Source: Amycolatopsis rifamycinica
GTDB lineage: Bacteria > Actinomycetota > Actinomycetes > Mycobacteriales > Pseudonocardiaceae
DNA length: 64,000 nucleotides
Direction of reading: 5' to 3'
Assembly (NCBI RefSeq): GCF_000695625.1
Contig: NZ_JMQI01000009.1
Coordinates: forward strand, 17,391 to 81,390
Each line of letters opens with the position of its first letter. Positions within the stretch are counted from its first letter, which is position 1. The notes under the pieces are model-generated. The model saw only the letters and a program-made list of their open reading frames with translations, searched no databases and was not told where the DNA came from. Of this stretch, positions 8,867 through 21,100 are shown one piece after another. A program made the position numbers and the translations under genes.

Positions 8867-9160
8867 TCCGTGAGCAGTGCTCTCGAAACCGAGCATCGCT
8901 CACGGTGGCGAGTGAGCAGTGCTCTCACTTTGGAGCATCGCACTCGAGTCGATTGAGAGCACCGCTCTCGAGGTGGGCATTGGGCACCGCGCCACGAGAG
9001 CGGCGCTCTCAAAGTCAGACGCCACGCGCCGCGACGCGAGAGCAGCGCTCTCAATATCGAGCGCCGCTCGCTCCCAGACGAGAGCAGTGCTCTCGTGGAT
9101 GATCAGGGCTCTCAAGTTGAGCACCCGGCGGCCGTCAGGCGAGAGCAGTGCTCACAACAA
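8867..9160. repeat. 21/42-bp phased array of GAGAGC-N3-GCTCTC palindromes
   Basis: Seven strong 15-bp dyads, GAGAGC-N3-GCTCTC or one-base variants, lie at 8870-8884, 8912-8926, 8955-8969, 8996-9010, 9038-9052, 9080-9094 and 9141-9155. Centre-to-centre distances are 42, 43, 41, 42, 42 and 61 bp. Weaker dyads sit near the half-way points (8891-8903, 8932-8945, 9058-9070, 9101-9113), so the underlying unit is about 21 bp, two turns of B-DNA. The central three bases and the spacers vary while the arms are kept. The array lies between the histidine kinase start and the gene at 9278, with no convincing gene inside. Several reading frames stay open through it with a seven-codon repeat, which follows from the 21-bp unit. 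Confidence 0.88.
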
Positions 9161-9263
9161 GGAGCGGCCCACGGGCGGCACGGGCGGCACGGGCGGCGAG
9201 GTCGCCGACACAGGCGGTGGACGTTCCGAGCCGCATATCCGCCCGGCGAGGCCCGCCGTGTTG

Positions 9264-9280
9264 CATGATGATCCATCATG
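9264..9280. promoter_or_regulatory. Dyad over the start of the gene at 9278
   Basis: CATGATG (9264-9270) and CATCATG (9274-9280) form a perfect 7-bp inverted repeat with a three-base centre. The right arm includes the ATG start of the small gene at 9278. No ribosome-binding sequence is evident, so a leaderless transcript is possible and a protein bound here would block it. This is inference from position only. Confidence 0.45.
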
Positions 9281-9487
9281 GCCGAGCGCACACTCGCCGA
9301 CCAGTTGGGCGGCTACCTCCCCGAAGGCATCGAAGCCCTCGAAGAGCACGAGCGACAAGACCTCGCCAACGCTCTGCGCGACGCGCGCAGACGGCAGGCG
9401 AAAGCGCTCGCCGAGGCGGGCGAGGAAGGCCTCCGGTACGTGCCCGCGCTGCTGCGTGGCGCGGTCCGGAAAGCGGTCGGCCTGTGA
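9278..9487 (+). CDS. Small conserved-looking hypothetical protein
   Basis: A 69-residue soluble protein rich in Ala, Glu, Arg and Leu, beginning MAERTLADQLGGYLPEGIEALEEHE and predicted largely helical and possibly coiled coil. I do not recognise a family. Its stop overlaps the start of the next gene (GTGA), so the two are translationally coupled and probably act together. Upstream lie the CATGATG dyad and the palindrome array. Codon use is normal for the region, which supports a real gene. No membrane segment, signal peptide or metal-binding motif is visible. Confidence 0.7.
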   Translation: MAERTLADQLGGYLPEGIEALEEHERQDLANALRDARRRQAKALAEAGEEGLRYVPALLRGAVRKAVGL

Positions 9488-10230
9488 CGGAGAACCACGC
9501 GGCCGAGGCGGAGATCCTGAAGCTGGCCCGCGTCCTCGGCGTCGAGCCCGGGCGGCTCGGTTACCTCGCCCGCGTGGACGCCGATGACCTGCAGGCCTTC
9601 CGCGAGCAGGTCACCGACACGCTGTTCGACGCCAACGCCGCCGCGCTGCAGCGGATGGCGCTGGCGGCGCGGGTCGTGCCGGTCGGGGTGCTGGCCAAGA
9701 TCGCCGAGAAGGTGTTCGGTCCGCTGCTGTGCGCGCGGATCGCCGGGCTGGTCGACGTCGGGCGCGGGGTCGACGTCGCCAAGCGGCTGAGTCCGATCTT
9801 CCTCGCCGAGGTGGCCGCGGAGCTCGATCCGCGGCGGGCGAGCGCGATCATCTCCCGGATTCCGCTGGACACCGTCCTCGCGGTCGCGTCCGAACTCACG
9901 CGCAAAGAGGACTGGATCACCCTCGGCCGGTTCGTCGGGCACCTGCCCGACCTCACCGTGCGGCGGGCCCTGGAGCGGATCGACGACCCGTCGCTGCTGC
10001 GGATCGCCTTCGTGCTGGACGACAAGCGCCGCGTCGACCACGTCGTCGGGCTGCTGCCGGCCCACCGGCTCGGCCGGCTGGTCACCGCGGCGAGCGCCGA
10101 CGAAGACCTCTGGACGCCGGCGCTCGACCTGCTGACCCACCTGGGCGAAGCGCGGCGCGCCACGCTGAAGCCGATGCTCGCCGGCCTGCCCGCCGGCTTC
10201 CGGAAGCGGGTTCAGGCGACGATCAAGTAG
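9484..10230 (+). CDS. Hypothetical helical-repeat protein
   Basis: A 248-residue protein from GTG 9484, chosen because it overlaps the stop of the small upstream gene; the open frame extends 5' but only through that gene and the repeat array. The sequence is a series of helix pairs (LAEVAAELDPRRASAIISRI, VLAVASELTRKEDWITLGRF, VRRALERIDDPSLLRIAFVL) that recalls the N-terminal superhelical domain of MgtE magnesium channels, but no membrane domain follows. I cannot assign a function; a cytoplasmic scaffold or sensor is possible. It ends 19 bases inside the convergent small membrane-protein gene. Confidence 0.72.
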   Translation: MTENHAAEAEILKLARVLGVEPGRLGYLARVDADDLQAFREQVTDTLFDANAAALQRMALAARVVPVGVLAKIAEKVFGPLLCARIAGLVDVGRGVDVAKRLSPIFLAEVAAELDPRRASAIISRIPLDTVLAVASELTRKEDWITLGRFVGHLPDLTVRRALERIDDPSLLRIAFVLDDKRRVDHVVGLLPAHRLGRLVTAASADEDLWTPALDLLTHLGEARRATLKPMLAGLPAGFRKRVQATIK

Positions 10231-10433
10231 ATCCCGTAGCCGATGATCGCCGCGCAGGCGGCGAAGCAGACGACCGCGCCGGCCAGCGGGCCGGTGCCCG
10301 AGGCGCCCGACTCGCGGGCCGTGTCGCGCTGCGAAAGCCCCACCACCCCGAAGGAGAAGAGGCTCGTCAGCACCACGACCGACGCGAGGGCGACGACGAA
10401 GACGAGACCGAGGGAACCCCAGTTGATGTGCAC
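10212..10433 (-). CDS. Small two-helix membrane protein next to PiT transporter
   Basis: A 73-residue protein with two membrane spans (LGLVFVVALASVVVLTSLFS and AGAVVCFAACAAIIGYGIYL) joined by a polar loop (SQRDTARESGASG). GTG at 10433 lies 8 bases downstream of the stop of the phosphate transporter gene on the same strand, so it is probably the last gene of that operon. Small proteins of this kind often follow actinobacterial PiT genes and may modulate or stabilise the transporter; that role is inference. The stop region overlaps the convergent upstream gene by 19 bases. Confidence 0.75.
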   Translation of the reverse strand: MHINWGSLGLVFVVALASVVVLTSLFSFGVVGLSQRDTARESGASGTGPLAGAVVCFAACAAIIGYGIYLIVA

Positions 10434-10441
10434 GGCGCTCC

Positions 10442-11569
<1,128 letters not shown>

Positions 11570-11763
11570 GGGCGGCCCACTTTCGTTGCTGTCCCTTCGC
11601 AACGCTACTGATCGACGGGGACCGCTCCGATCCCTCCGGCGTGACGGCTTACTGAACTCTGGGTGAACCGAGGTGGGGTAAACCCCACCAGAGCCCGGTG
11701 GTTCAGCCCAGTGTGCCCGCCCGCGTCGCCTGGAACCCTCGCAAGCAGGCGAAGGGGGCACCG

Positions 11764-13161
11764 ATGAAAGCGATCCTGGCGACCGTGGCGTCGGCCGTGT
11801 TGTTCTTCTTCGGCACGGGTTTGGACCCGCTGCCGGAACTGGCTTGGCTCGCGCCGCTGCCGGTCCTGCTGCTCGCGCCCCGCGTTCGCGGCGCCGTCGC
11901 GGCGGTCTGCGCGTTCGTCGCCTATCTCGCGGGCAGTGCCGGCAGCTGGAGCTACTTCTGGCATTCCCTTTCCGTCCCGCGGCCGGCCGCGCTCGGCATC
12001 CTCGGCGGGAGCGCGCTGCTGTTCGCGGTGTCCGCGCTGCTCTTCCGCCTGCTGGTCCGGCGCGGCCACGGCCTCCTGGCCGCGCTCGCCGCGCCCGCGT
12101 TGTGGACGGTCGCGCTCTACGTCGTTTCGCTGCTGAACCCGACCGGTCTCATGGACACCTTCATGACGACCCAGGCCGACCGGCCGTCGATCATGCGGCT
12201 CGCCGCGATCACCGGGGGCTGGGGCGTGGAGTTCCTGGTGCTGTTCGTCCCGGCCGCCGTGGCCGCCGCACTGGCGCCCGGCCTGCGCGGCCGGACCCGG
12301 CTCGTTCCCGCCGTGGCTCTCGCGGCGGTCGCGGGCGGGCTCGCGTTCTGGACCACGCCCCCGCCGACCGGGCCGTCGACGCGGGTCGCGCTGGTCGCGC
12401 CCGGCCAGAGCCGCTGGGCGGCCGACGTCGCCACGCCGGAGGGACAGGCCCTCCTACGGTCCTATGTGGACCGGATCGGGCGGCTGCCGGACGGCGTCCA
12501 GGCCGTCGTGCTCCCGGAAGCCGTCTTCGCCGTGGACCAGACCAGCCGGCCCCGGCTCGTCGAAGCCTTCACGGAGGTCGCCCGCACGCGCAACCTCGAC
12601 GTCGTCACCGGCGTCGTCGACACGACCCCGGACGGCCGGTTCAACGCCGCGCTGGCGATCCCGCCGACCGGCGCGCCGGTCGAATACCGCAAGTGGCACA
12701 CCGGGGATTCGCCGGGCATGGCGTCCGGCACCCGGCTCGCGCACCTCGCCGGGATCGGGCTCATGGTGTGCATGGACGTCAACTTCGCCGACCCGAGCAG
12801 CGAATACGGCGAGGCCGGCACGGGCTTGGTCCTCATCCCGGCGTCCGACGAAGACGCCGACGGCTGGGCCCACAGCCGCACGGCGCTGATCCGGGGCGTC
12901 GAGAACGGCTTCTCGGTGGCGTGGAGCGCGGCCCGCGGGACGCCGATGCTCGCGGACGCGCGGGGACACGTGCTGGCCGACGCCCGCACCGGCGGCGGCC
13001 CGTTCACGGTGGTCGTCGCCGACGTCCCGATCGGACCGGGAAAGACGCCGTACGCGCGCTTCGGCGACTGGTTCGCGTGGCTCTGCGGCCTGGTCGCGCT
13101 GGCCGGCATCGCGACGGCCGCCCGCAAGCCGTCACACGCCGAGAGCCTGGACGTCGCGTAG
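11764..13161 (+). CDS. Apolipoprotein N-acyltransferase-like protein (nitrilase superfamily)
   Basis: A 465-residue protein. The N-terminal part (about residues 1-195) has six or so membrane helices; the C-terminal part is a carbon-nitrogen hydrolase domain. The catalytic triad expected for Lnt is visible as Glu in VVLPEAVFA, Lys in YRKWHTG and Cys in LMVCMDVNF. Lnt adds the third acyl chain to lipoproteins at the outer face of the membrane; actinobacteria often carry several paralogues. It is smaller than classical Lnt (about 510) and its N-terminal region is divergent, so the substrate may differ. ATG 11764 follows GAAGGGG. Divergent from the PiT gene. Confidence 0.85.
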   Translation: MKAILATVASAVLFFFGTGLDPLPELAWLAPLPVLLLAPRVRGAVAAVCAFVAYLAGSAGSWSYFWHSLSVPRPAALGILGGSALLFAVSALLFRLLVRRGHGLLAALAAPALWTVALYVVSLLNPTGLMDTFMTTQADRPSIMRLAAITGGWGVEFLVLFVPAAVAAALAPGLRGRTRLVPAVALAAVAGGLAFWTTPPPTGPSTRVALVAPGQSRWAADVATPEGQALLRSYVDRIGRLPDGVQAVVLPEAVFAVDQTSRPRLVEAFTEVARTRNLDVVTGVVDTTPDGRFNAALAIPPTGAPVEYRKWHTGDSPGMASGTRLAHLAGIGLMVCMDVNFADPSSEYGEAGTGLVLIPASDEDADGWAHSRTALIRGVENGFSVAWSAARGTPMLADARGHVLADARTGGGPFTVVVADVPIGPGKTPYARFGDWFAWLCGLVALAGIATAARKPSHAESLDVA

Positions 13162-13306
13162 CCCCCTCGACCACGCCGAAACCCCGGCTTTGTCATTCGT
13201 CACAACCCGCGCCGATCGAATCTGAGCATGGTCCCATGTCGCGCGCCGCCGACTGTGCCACATCATGACACCCATCACCTACTGACGGGTAATCGGAGGC
13301 AACGGA

Positions 13307-14173
13307 ATGCGGGTCACCCACGGCGGTGTCAAGCGAACCCTGGCCGTGCTCGCCGCGGCGCTCACCTTCGGCGCGGTCGCGCCCACGGTCGCCGAAGCGG
13401 CGCCGAGCAGCGGCTGGAACGACTGGGGCTGCCGTCCCTCGGCCGCGCACCCGCGGCCGGTGGTGCTGGTGCACGGCCTCGGCGCGAACGACACCGTCAA
13501 CTGGTTCTTCCACGCGCCGAAGATCGCCGCCCAGGGCTACTGCGTCTTCTCGCTGACGTACGGCACGGGCGCCCTCGGCCCGGGTGTCGGCGGGCTCGCG
13601 TCCATGCGCGACAGCGCGGCGCAGCTCGGCCGGTTCGTCGACCGGGTCCGGACCGCGACCGCGGCGGCGAAGGTCGACATCGTGGGCCACTCCGAGGGCA
13701 GCACGATGCCGGCGTACTACCTGAAGTACGGCGGCGGCGCGGCCGAGGTCGCCCACTTCGTCGGCTTCGGCGCGAACTACCGCGGCACGACGCTGGGCGG
13801 CCTCGACGCGCTGGCCAAGGCCCTGCTGACCTCCGTACCTGCTCTCGGCACGGTCCTGCGCACAGCGTGCGGCGCGTGTTCGGAGTACCTGGCGCCCTCG
13901 GCGTTCCTGGACGACCTCGCTCGCGGCGGCGTCCACGTCGCCGGCCCCGCCTACACGAGCATCGTGAGCAAGTACGACGAGGTGGTCACGCCGTACACGA
14001 GCGGAATCCTCGGCGAGCCGGGCACGACGGACATCGTCCTGCAGGACTTCTGCCCTTCCGACGCCTCGGGCCACCTCGGCCAGGCGGCCGACCCGAACGT
14101 CACCGGGCTGATCCTGCACGCCCTCGACCCGTCGTTCGCGCCGACGTGCACGCCGTTCAGCCTGCCACTCTGA
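13307..14173 (+). CDS. Secreted triacylglycerol lipase (alpha/beta hydrolase)
   Basis: A 288-residue exported hydrolase. The first 32 residues form a signal peptide (basic [10 protein letters not shown], hydrophobic [13 protein letters not shown], then AEAAPSS as cleavage region). The oxyanion segment is [10 protein letters not shown], the nucleophile elbow is [10 protein letters not shown] (Ser), and Asp in SKYDEVVTP and His in DASGHLGQ are plausible triad partners. Cysteine pairs (CGACSEY and late CPSD/CTPF) suggest disulfides. The closest style is the Streptomyces/Cutibacterium class of extracellular lipases. A CGGAGG ribosome site precedes ATG 13307. Its end overlaps the convergent hutI gene by 17 bases. 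Confidence 0.92.
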   Translation: MRVTHGGVKRTLAVLAAALTFGAVAPTVAEAAPSSGWNDWGCRPSAAHPRPVVLVHGLGANDTVNWFFHAPKIAAQGYCVFSLTYGTGALGPGVGGLASMRDSAAQLGRFVDRVRTATAAAKVDIVGHSEGSTMPAYYLKYGGGAAEVAHFVGFGANYRGTTLGGLDALAKALLTSVPALGTVLRTACGACSEYLAPSAFLDDLARGGVHVAGPAYTSIVSKYDEVVTPYTSGILGEPGTTDIVLQDFCPSDASGHLGQAADPNVTGLILHALDPSFAPTCTPFSLPL

Positions 14174-15305
14174 CCCCGGCCCGCCACACCGCCCGGGTCA
14201 GCGGCACCCCCGGCCGGTACGCCAGGTGCGTCACCGAAGGCGCGTCGAGCACGTGGACATCGGCTCGCGCACCGGGCCGCAGCACGCCGACGTCGGTGCG
14301 GCGCAACGCCTTCGCGCCGCCCGCCGTCGCGGCCCAGACCGCTTCCTCGATCGTCATCCGCATCTGCAGCACCGCCGTCGCGACGCAGAACGCCATCGAC
14401 GTCGTGTACGAGCTGCCCGGGTTGGCGTTGCTGGCCAGTGCCACGGTCGCGCCCGCGTCGAGCAGCCGGCGGGCCGGGGCCAGTGGCTGGCGGGTCGACA
14501 AGTCGCACGCGGGCAGCAAGGTCGCCACCGTCTCGGCGGCCGCCAGCGCTTCGACGTCCGCGTCGGAAAGGTACGTGCAGTGGTCGACGCTCGCCGCGCC
14601 CAGCTCCACGGCCAGCCGGACGCCGGGACCTTCGCCGAGCTGGTTGCCGTGCACCCGCAGGCCCAGCCCGCGCCCGGCCGCGGCCTTCAGCACCCGCGCC
14701 GACTGGGCCTCGTCGAACGCGCCGGTCTCGCAGAACACGTCCGCCCAGCGCACGCTTCCCGCCACCGCGTCGAGCATCTCGCCGCACACGAGGTCCACAT
14801 AGGACTCCGCGTCGGCGCCGGGCGGCACGAGGTGGGCGCCGAGGAAGGTGACTTCGTCGGCCACCTCGCCGGCGATCCGGGCGCTGCGGGCCTCGTCGGC
14901 GACGGTCAGCCCGTAGCCGGTCTTCGTCTCCAGGCACGTCGTCCCCTGCCGGGCCGCTTCGCCGACGTGACGGCGCAGGTTCGCCGCCAGCTGCTCGTCG
15001 GACGCCTCCCGCGTCGCGCCCACCGTGGTCGCGATCCCGCCCGCGGTGTAGGGCTTGCCGGCCATCCGCGCCTCGAACTCGGCGGTGCGGTCACCGGCGA
15101 AGACGAGGTGCGTGTGACTGTCGACCCAGCCCGGCAGCACCGCGCGGCCTTCGACGTCGACGCGCTCGTCGGCGTCCGGCGCGCTCGCCGCCGGACCCGC
15201 CCAGGCGACGCGGGAGCCGTCCAGCACCAGGGCCGCCTCGGTCAGCCGGCCCAGCTCGGGGTCGTTGGTGGTGAGTTCGCCGATGCCCGTGATCAGGACA
15301 GCCAC
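14157..15305 (-). CDS. hutI: Imidazolonepropionase HutI
   Basis: A 382-residue amidohydrolase that opens 4-imidazolone-5-propionate to N-formimino-L-glutamate, the third step of histidine breakdown. Family marks: metal-binding [51 protein letters not shown] and [16 protein letters not shown] at 15305 is chosen; it overlaps the hutF end by 13 bases. It is the last gene of the hutH-hutU-M20-hutF-hutI operon. Length is slightly below the usual 400 or so, with all active-site blocks present. Confidence 0.96.
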   Translation of the reverse strand: MAVLITGIGELTTNDPELGRLTEAALVLDGSRVAWAGPAASAPDADERVDVEGRAVLPGWVDSHTHLVFAGDRTAEFEARMAGKPYTAGGIATTVGATREASDEQLAANLRRHVGEAARQGTTCLETKTGYGLTVADEARSARIAGEVADEVTFLGAHLVPPGADAESYVDLVCGEMLDAVAGSVRWADVFCETGAFDEAQSARVLKAAAGRGLGLRVHGNQLGEGPGVRLAVELGAASVDHCTYLSDADVEALAAAETVATLLPACDLSTRQPLAPARRLLDAGATVALASNANPGSSYTTSMAFCVATAVLQMRMTIEEAVWAATAGGAKALRRTDVGVLRPGARADVHVLDAPSVTHLAYRPGVPLTRAVWRAGVRVAG

Positions 15306-16648
15306 AACGCCTCGATCTCCTTCGCCAAAACGGTTTCGGGTCGGTCGACGAGCAGGTGCACGCCGTCGCGCACGACCTCGCGTCCGGCGACGACGACGTG
15401 CCGGACGTCGGCGCCGGACGCCGCGAACACGACCCCCGACGGCTCGATCCCGGCCGTCCGCACCGTGTCCATGGCCACGGTGACGAAGTCCGCGCCCGCC
15501 CCTTCGGCGAGCGCGCCGACCTCGTCCCATCCGATCGCCGCGTGGTTCGTGCCCGCTTCGAGGAGCTCCTCGGCGCGGAACCGGCCGCGTTCCTCGCTGG
15601 CCAGCCGGTCGTCCAGCTCCAGCGCGCGGGTCTCTTCGAAGGCGTCGACGACGGCGTTGCTGTCGCTGCCGACGCCGAGCCGGACCCCGGCGTCCCGCAG
15701 GGCGCGGGCCGGGCCGATGCCGTCGCCGAGGTCGCGCTCGGTGGTCGGGCAGAAGCACGCCCCGACCCGGAACTCGCCGAGCAGGCGCACGTCCCGGTCG
15801 GTGAGGTGGGTCGCGTGGACCACGGTGAGCCGCTCGTCGAGCACGCCGTGGTCCCACAGCAACCCGGTCGGGGTGAACCCGGTGGCCGCCGCGCACTGCT
15901 CGTTCTCCGCCCGCTGCTCGGACAGGTGGATGTGCAGCGGCCGGTGGCCCGGCACCGCGTTGTCCACTTCGGACAACTGGTCCTCGGGCACCGCCCGCAC
16001 CGAATGGATCGCCCCGCCGACCCGGAACAGCTCGTCTTCGCTCAGCCCGGCCACCCGCGATGCCCACGCCGAGGCCGAGCCGTCGGAGAACCGCCGCTGG
16101 ACCTCGTCGGGCTCGACGCCGATGCCGCCCGCCAGGTAGCACGTGTCGAGCAGCGTCAGCCGGATCCCGGCGTCGGCCGCGGCCTGCCGCAGCGCCTCCC
16201 CCATCGCGTTCGGGTCGGCGTACGGCTTCCCGCCGGGGGCGTGGTGCAGGTAGTGGAACTCCCCGACGCTCGTGTAGCCGCCGAGCACCATCTCCGCGTA
16301 GACCCCGCGGGCCAGCCGGTAGTACGTTTCGGGGTCGAGCCGCGCCGCCAGGGCGTACATCCGCTCGCGCCACGTCCAGAACGTGCCGCGCTCGTGGTGC
16401 GTCCGGCCCCGCAGGGCCCGGTGGAAGGCGTGCGAGTGCCCGTTCGCGAAGCCCGGCAGCGTGAGCCCGCCGAGGATCGTGCCGGAGCGCGGCGAGTTCG
16501 CCGTCACCGCGGTGATCCGGCCGCCGTCGACGTCGATCCGCACGCCGGAGGCGATCCCGTCCGGCAGCCAGGCCTGTTCACACCAGAAAACTGTCGGTGC
16601 CGAGCGATAGGCTGGAAACGGGGGGCGCCCCCGCGGGCCGAGGGTCAT
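15293..16648 (-). CDS. hutF: Formimidoylglutamate deiminase HutF
   Basis: A 451-residue amidohydrolase converting N-formimino-L-glutamate to N-formyl-L-glutamate plus ammonia, the branch of histidine degradation that yields formate rather than formamide. Marks include [38 protein letters not shown] and [19 protein letters not shown] 16648 overlaps the upstream stop in the ATGA arrangement; its first 20 or so residues ([14 protein letters not shown]) precede the usual family start near [10 protein letters not shown], so a slightly later start is possible. HutF implies that a deformylase completes the pathway; the M20 gene immediately upstream is the only candidate in this operon. Confidence 0.95.
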   Translation of the reverse strand: MTLGPRGRPPFPAYRSAPTVFWCEQAWLPDGIASGVRIDVDGGRITAVTANSPRSGTILGGLTLPGFANGHSHAFHRALRGRTHHERGTFWTWRERMYALAARLDPETYYRLARGVYAEMVLGGYTSVGEFHYLHHAPGGKPYADPNAMGEALRQAAADAGIRLTLLDTCYLAGGIGVEPDEVQRRFSDGSASAWASRVAGLSEDELFRVGGAIHSVRAVPEDQLSEVDNAVPGHRPLHIHLSEQRAENEQCAAATGFTPTGLLWDHGVLDERLTVVHATHLTDRDVRLLGEFRVGACFCPTTERDLGDGIGPARALRDAGVRLGVGSDSNAVVDAFEETRALELDDRLASEERGRFRAEELLEAGTNHAAIGWDEVGALAEGAGADFVTVAMDTVRTAGIEPSGVVFAASGADVRHVVVAGREVVRDGVHLLVDRPETVLAKEIEALWLS

Positions 16649-17837
16649 CGCGCCAGCCGCTCCAGGACCGTGGCCAGCGCGGCGGCGCCGGCTTCGACGT
16701 CCTCGGCCTCGGCGAACTCCTCCGGCGAGTGGCTGATCCCGGTCGGGTTGCGCACGTAGAGCATCCCGGCCGGGACGAACCCGGCGAGGATCGCCGCGTC
16801 GTGGCCGGCGCCGGTGGGCAGCTCCGGTGGCGCGCCGAGCCAGCCGCCCAGGTCGCGGCGCAGGGCGTCGTCGAACACGACGTCGTCCGAATAGGACTCC
16901 CGCGTCACGGTCACCCGGCAGCCCTCCTCCTCCGCCGCCTCCGAGGCGGCCCGGCTGATCTCGGCGACCAGCCCCGGGGTGCCTTCGCCGGGCACCCGCG
17001 CGTCCAGCCAGAGGTCCACTGTGGACGCGATGACGTTGGTCCCGCCGGGGGTCGGCACGAGCCGGCCGACGGTCGCCCGTGCGCCCGGCACCCGCGCCGC
17101 CAGCCGCCGGACGGCCGTCACCGTCGCGGCCGCGGGCAGCATCGGATCCGTGCGGTCGGCGAGCACCGTGGCCCCGGCGTGGTTCCCCTGTCCCGCGAAG
17201 GAGAACCGCCACCGCCCGTGCGCGATCACGGTGCTGCCGACGGCCACCGGGGCACCGAGGTCGATGAGCCCGCGGCCCTGCTCGACGTGCAGTTCGAGGA
17301 AGTGCCCGATCCGGTCGAGCCGCTCGGCGTCCGGCCCGATCCGCGCCGGGTCGACGCCCGCCTTCGCGGCCGCCTCGGCGAACGTCACGCCGTCGGCGTC
17401 CCGCAGGCCGCGGGCCTTGCCGGCGTCGATGGTGCCGGTGAGCAGCCGCGAGCCCAGGCACGGAACGCCGAACCGGCCGCCTTCCTCCTCGGCGAACACC
17501 ACGACGGCGAGCGGCCTGCGCGGCCGGAACCCCTTGTTCTGCAACGCCTCGACGGCGGCCAGCCCGCTCGCCACCCCGAGCGGGCCGTCGAACGCGCCGC
17601 CACCCGGCACCGAGTCGAGGTGGCTGCCGGTGACCACGGCGTTGCGGCCCGGCGGCCCCCACCACGCCCAGATGTTGCCGTTGCGGTCGGTCTCGACGTC
17701 CAGCCCGAGCCCCAGCGCGCGCTCGACGAACCACTCGCGCAGGTCGTGCTCGGGTGCGTCGAAGGCGTGCCGCGAGTAGCCGCCGCGCTTCGGGTCGCGC
17801 CCGACGTCGGCGATCTCGCCCAGGAGCCCCGAGGCGC

Positions 17838-17841
<4 letters not shown>
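16645..17841 (-). CDS. M20 family amidohydrolase (allantoate amidohydrolase-like) in hut operon
   Basis: A 398-residue di-metal peptidase/amidohydrolase of the allantoate/N-carbamoyl-amino-acid amidohydrolase type. Metal ligands are visible in [38 protein letters not shown] and the C-terminal [23 protein letters not shown] belongs to the dimerisation domain. It lies between hutU and hutF with GTGA and ATGA overlaps on both sides, so it is synthesised with the histidine enzymes. I infer that it hydrolyses N-formyl-L-glutamate to glutamate and formate in place of HutG, which is absent here. The same gene arrangement is, as I recall, found in Streptomyces coelicolor. The family assignment is firm; the substrate is inference. 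Confidence 0.88.
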
Positions 17842-19489
<1,648 letters not shown>

Positions 19490-19490
<1 letters not shown>

Positions 19491-21016
19491 CAGACCTCCA
19501 GACGGGCGGCGTCGAGGACGGCGCCGGAGCGGACGAGTTCTTCGGCGGCCGCGATCTCGGGCGCCAGGTGCCGGTCGGGGCCGGGGCCCGCGACCTTCGT
19601 GCGGAGCAGGTCGCGGACCGCGCCGGTGACCGGCGACGGCTCCAGCGGCGCGCGGAAGTCCAGCGCACGAGCCGCGGTCAGCAGCTCGATGGCCAGCACG
19701 GTCGTCAGGCCGTCGACCGCCTTGCGCAGCTTCCGCGCGGCCGACCAGCCCATGGAGACGTGGTCCTCCTGCATGGCGCTGCTCGGGATCGAGTCGACGG
19801 ACGCCGGGACGGCGAGCCGCTTGAGCTCGCTGACCACGGCGGCCTGCGTGTACTGGGCGATCATGTGGCCGGAGTCGACGCCGGGGTCGTCGGCGAGGAA
19901 CGCCGGCAGGCCGTGCGAGCGCGCCTTGTCGAGCATCCGGTCGGTGCGGCGCTCGGCGATGCTGGCGACGTCGGCGATCGGGATGGCCAGGAAGTCCAGC
20001 ACGTAGGCGACGGGCGCGCCGTGGAAGTTGCCGTTGGACTCGACGCGGCCGTCGGCCAGGACGACCGGGTTGTCCACAGCGGACATCAGCTCGCGCTCGC
20101 CGACGAGCTCGGCGTGGGCGAGGCTGTCGCGCGCGGCGCCGTGGACCTGCGGGGCACAGCGCAGCGAGTAGGCGTCCTGGACGCGGTTGCAGTCCGGCCC
20201 GCGGTGGCTCTCGACGATCTTCGAGCCCTGCAGCGCCTGCCACATCCTCGCCGCGGACGTCGCCTGCCCGGGGTGCGGGCGCAGGGCCTGGAGGTCGGCG
20301 GCGAACGCGCGGTCGGTGCCGAGCAGCGCCTCGACGCTCATCGCCGCGGTGAGGTCGGCGATGTCGAAGAGCCGGTGCAGGTCGGCGGCGGCGAGCAGGA
20401 GCATGCCGAGCATGCCGTCGGTGCCGTTGGTGAGCGCGAGGCCTTCCTTCTCGGCGAGGACGACCGGCTCGATCCCGGCCTGCTTCAACGCCTCCGCCGC
20501 GGGCTGCAACCGGCCGGCGTGGATCACTTCGCCTTCGCCCATGAGCGCCAGCGCGACGGCGGCCAGTGGCGCGAGGTCGCCCGAGCAGCCGAGGGAGCCG
20601 TACTCGTGGACGATCGGGGTGATGTCGGCGTTGAGCAGGGCCGCAAGCGCTTGCGCGGTGCCCGGCCGGACGCCGGTGTAGCCGCTGGCGAGGGTCCGCA
20701 GCCGCAGCAGCATCAGCGCGCGGACGACCTCGGGTTCGACGGCGGGCCCGGCGCCGGCGGCGTGCGAGCGGATCAGGCTGCGCTGCAGCGCGGTCCGGCT
20801 CTCCACCGGGATGTGCCGGGTGGCGAGCGCGCCGAAGCCGGTCGAGACGCCATACGTCGGCGTGACGGCGTGGGCGAGGTTCTCGATGTGCTGACGGGTC
20901 GCGGCGAGGTTCTTCTCGGCGGCGTCCGTGAGCCCGACCGGCGCGTGGCCGCGGACGACGTCGACGACCTGGGCGGCGGTCAGGGGTTCCGGGCCCAGGA
21001 GCACTTTTTCCGGCAT
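19490..21016 (-). CDS. hutH: Histidine ammonia-lyase HutH
   Basis: A 508-residue member of the MIO-dependent ammonia-lyase family that deaminates histidine to urocanate, the entry step of the operon. The MIO cofactor normally forms from Ala-Ser-Gly; here the loop reads [13 protein letters not shown], giving Cys144-Ser145-Gly146. I recall the same Cys variant in Streptomyces histidases, so it is probably functional. Other marks: [29 protein letters not shown] and [15 protein letters not shown] 21016 is chosen as the first start giving the family N terminus. It is divergent from the IclR-type regulator, with 84 bases between. Confidence 0.96.
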
Positions 21017-21070
21017 GGGCCCATTGCACCCCCTCGGAACCGCTGGTGGGATGCCCCACGGAGTGGTTCT

Positions 21071-21086
21071 GTCTGGGATTCCAGAC
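21071..21086. promoter_or_regulatory. Putative IclR operator between hutH and its regulator
   Basis: GTCTGG-N4-CCAGAC is a perfect 6-bp inverted repeat, extended to 7 bp by flanking T and A, in the 84-base gap between the divergent hutH and IclR genes. Just after it a TAGGCT hexamer (21089-21094) could be the -10 of the regulator gene, putting the transcript start at or next to its ATG (21101), a leaderless arrangement. The likely ligand controlling binding is urocanate or another hut intermediate, by analogy with known hut regulation. Confidence 0.65.
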
Positions 21087-21100
21087 ACTAGGCTGGCGCC

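Noticed and set aside
8900..9124. Protein-coding gene with heptad Glu-Ser-x-Ala-Leu repeats on the minus strand
   Set aside because: Several frames on both strands stay open with a seven-codon period simply because the unit is 21 bp. There is no ribosome site and no sign that one frame is favoured. Kept only as an alternative in the finding.
8867..9160. CRISPR-like periodic array
   Set aside because: The period is 21/42 bp with 15-bp palindromes and short variable gaps; there is no repeat of 25-37 bases, no uniform spacers and no cas gene nearby.
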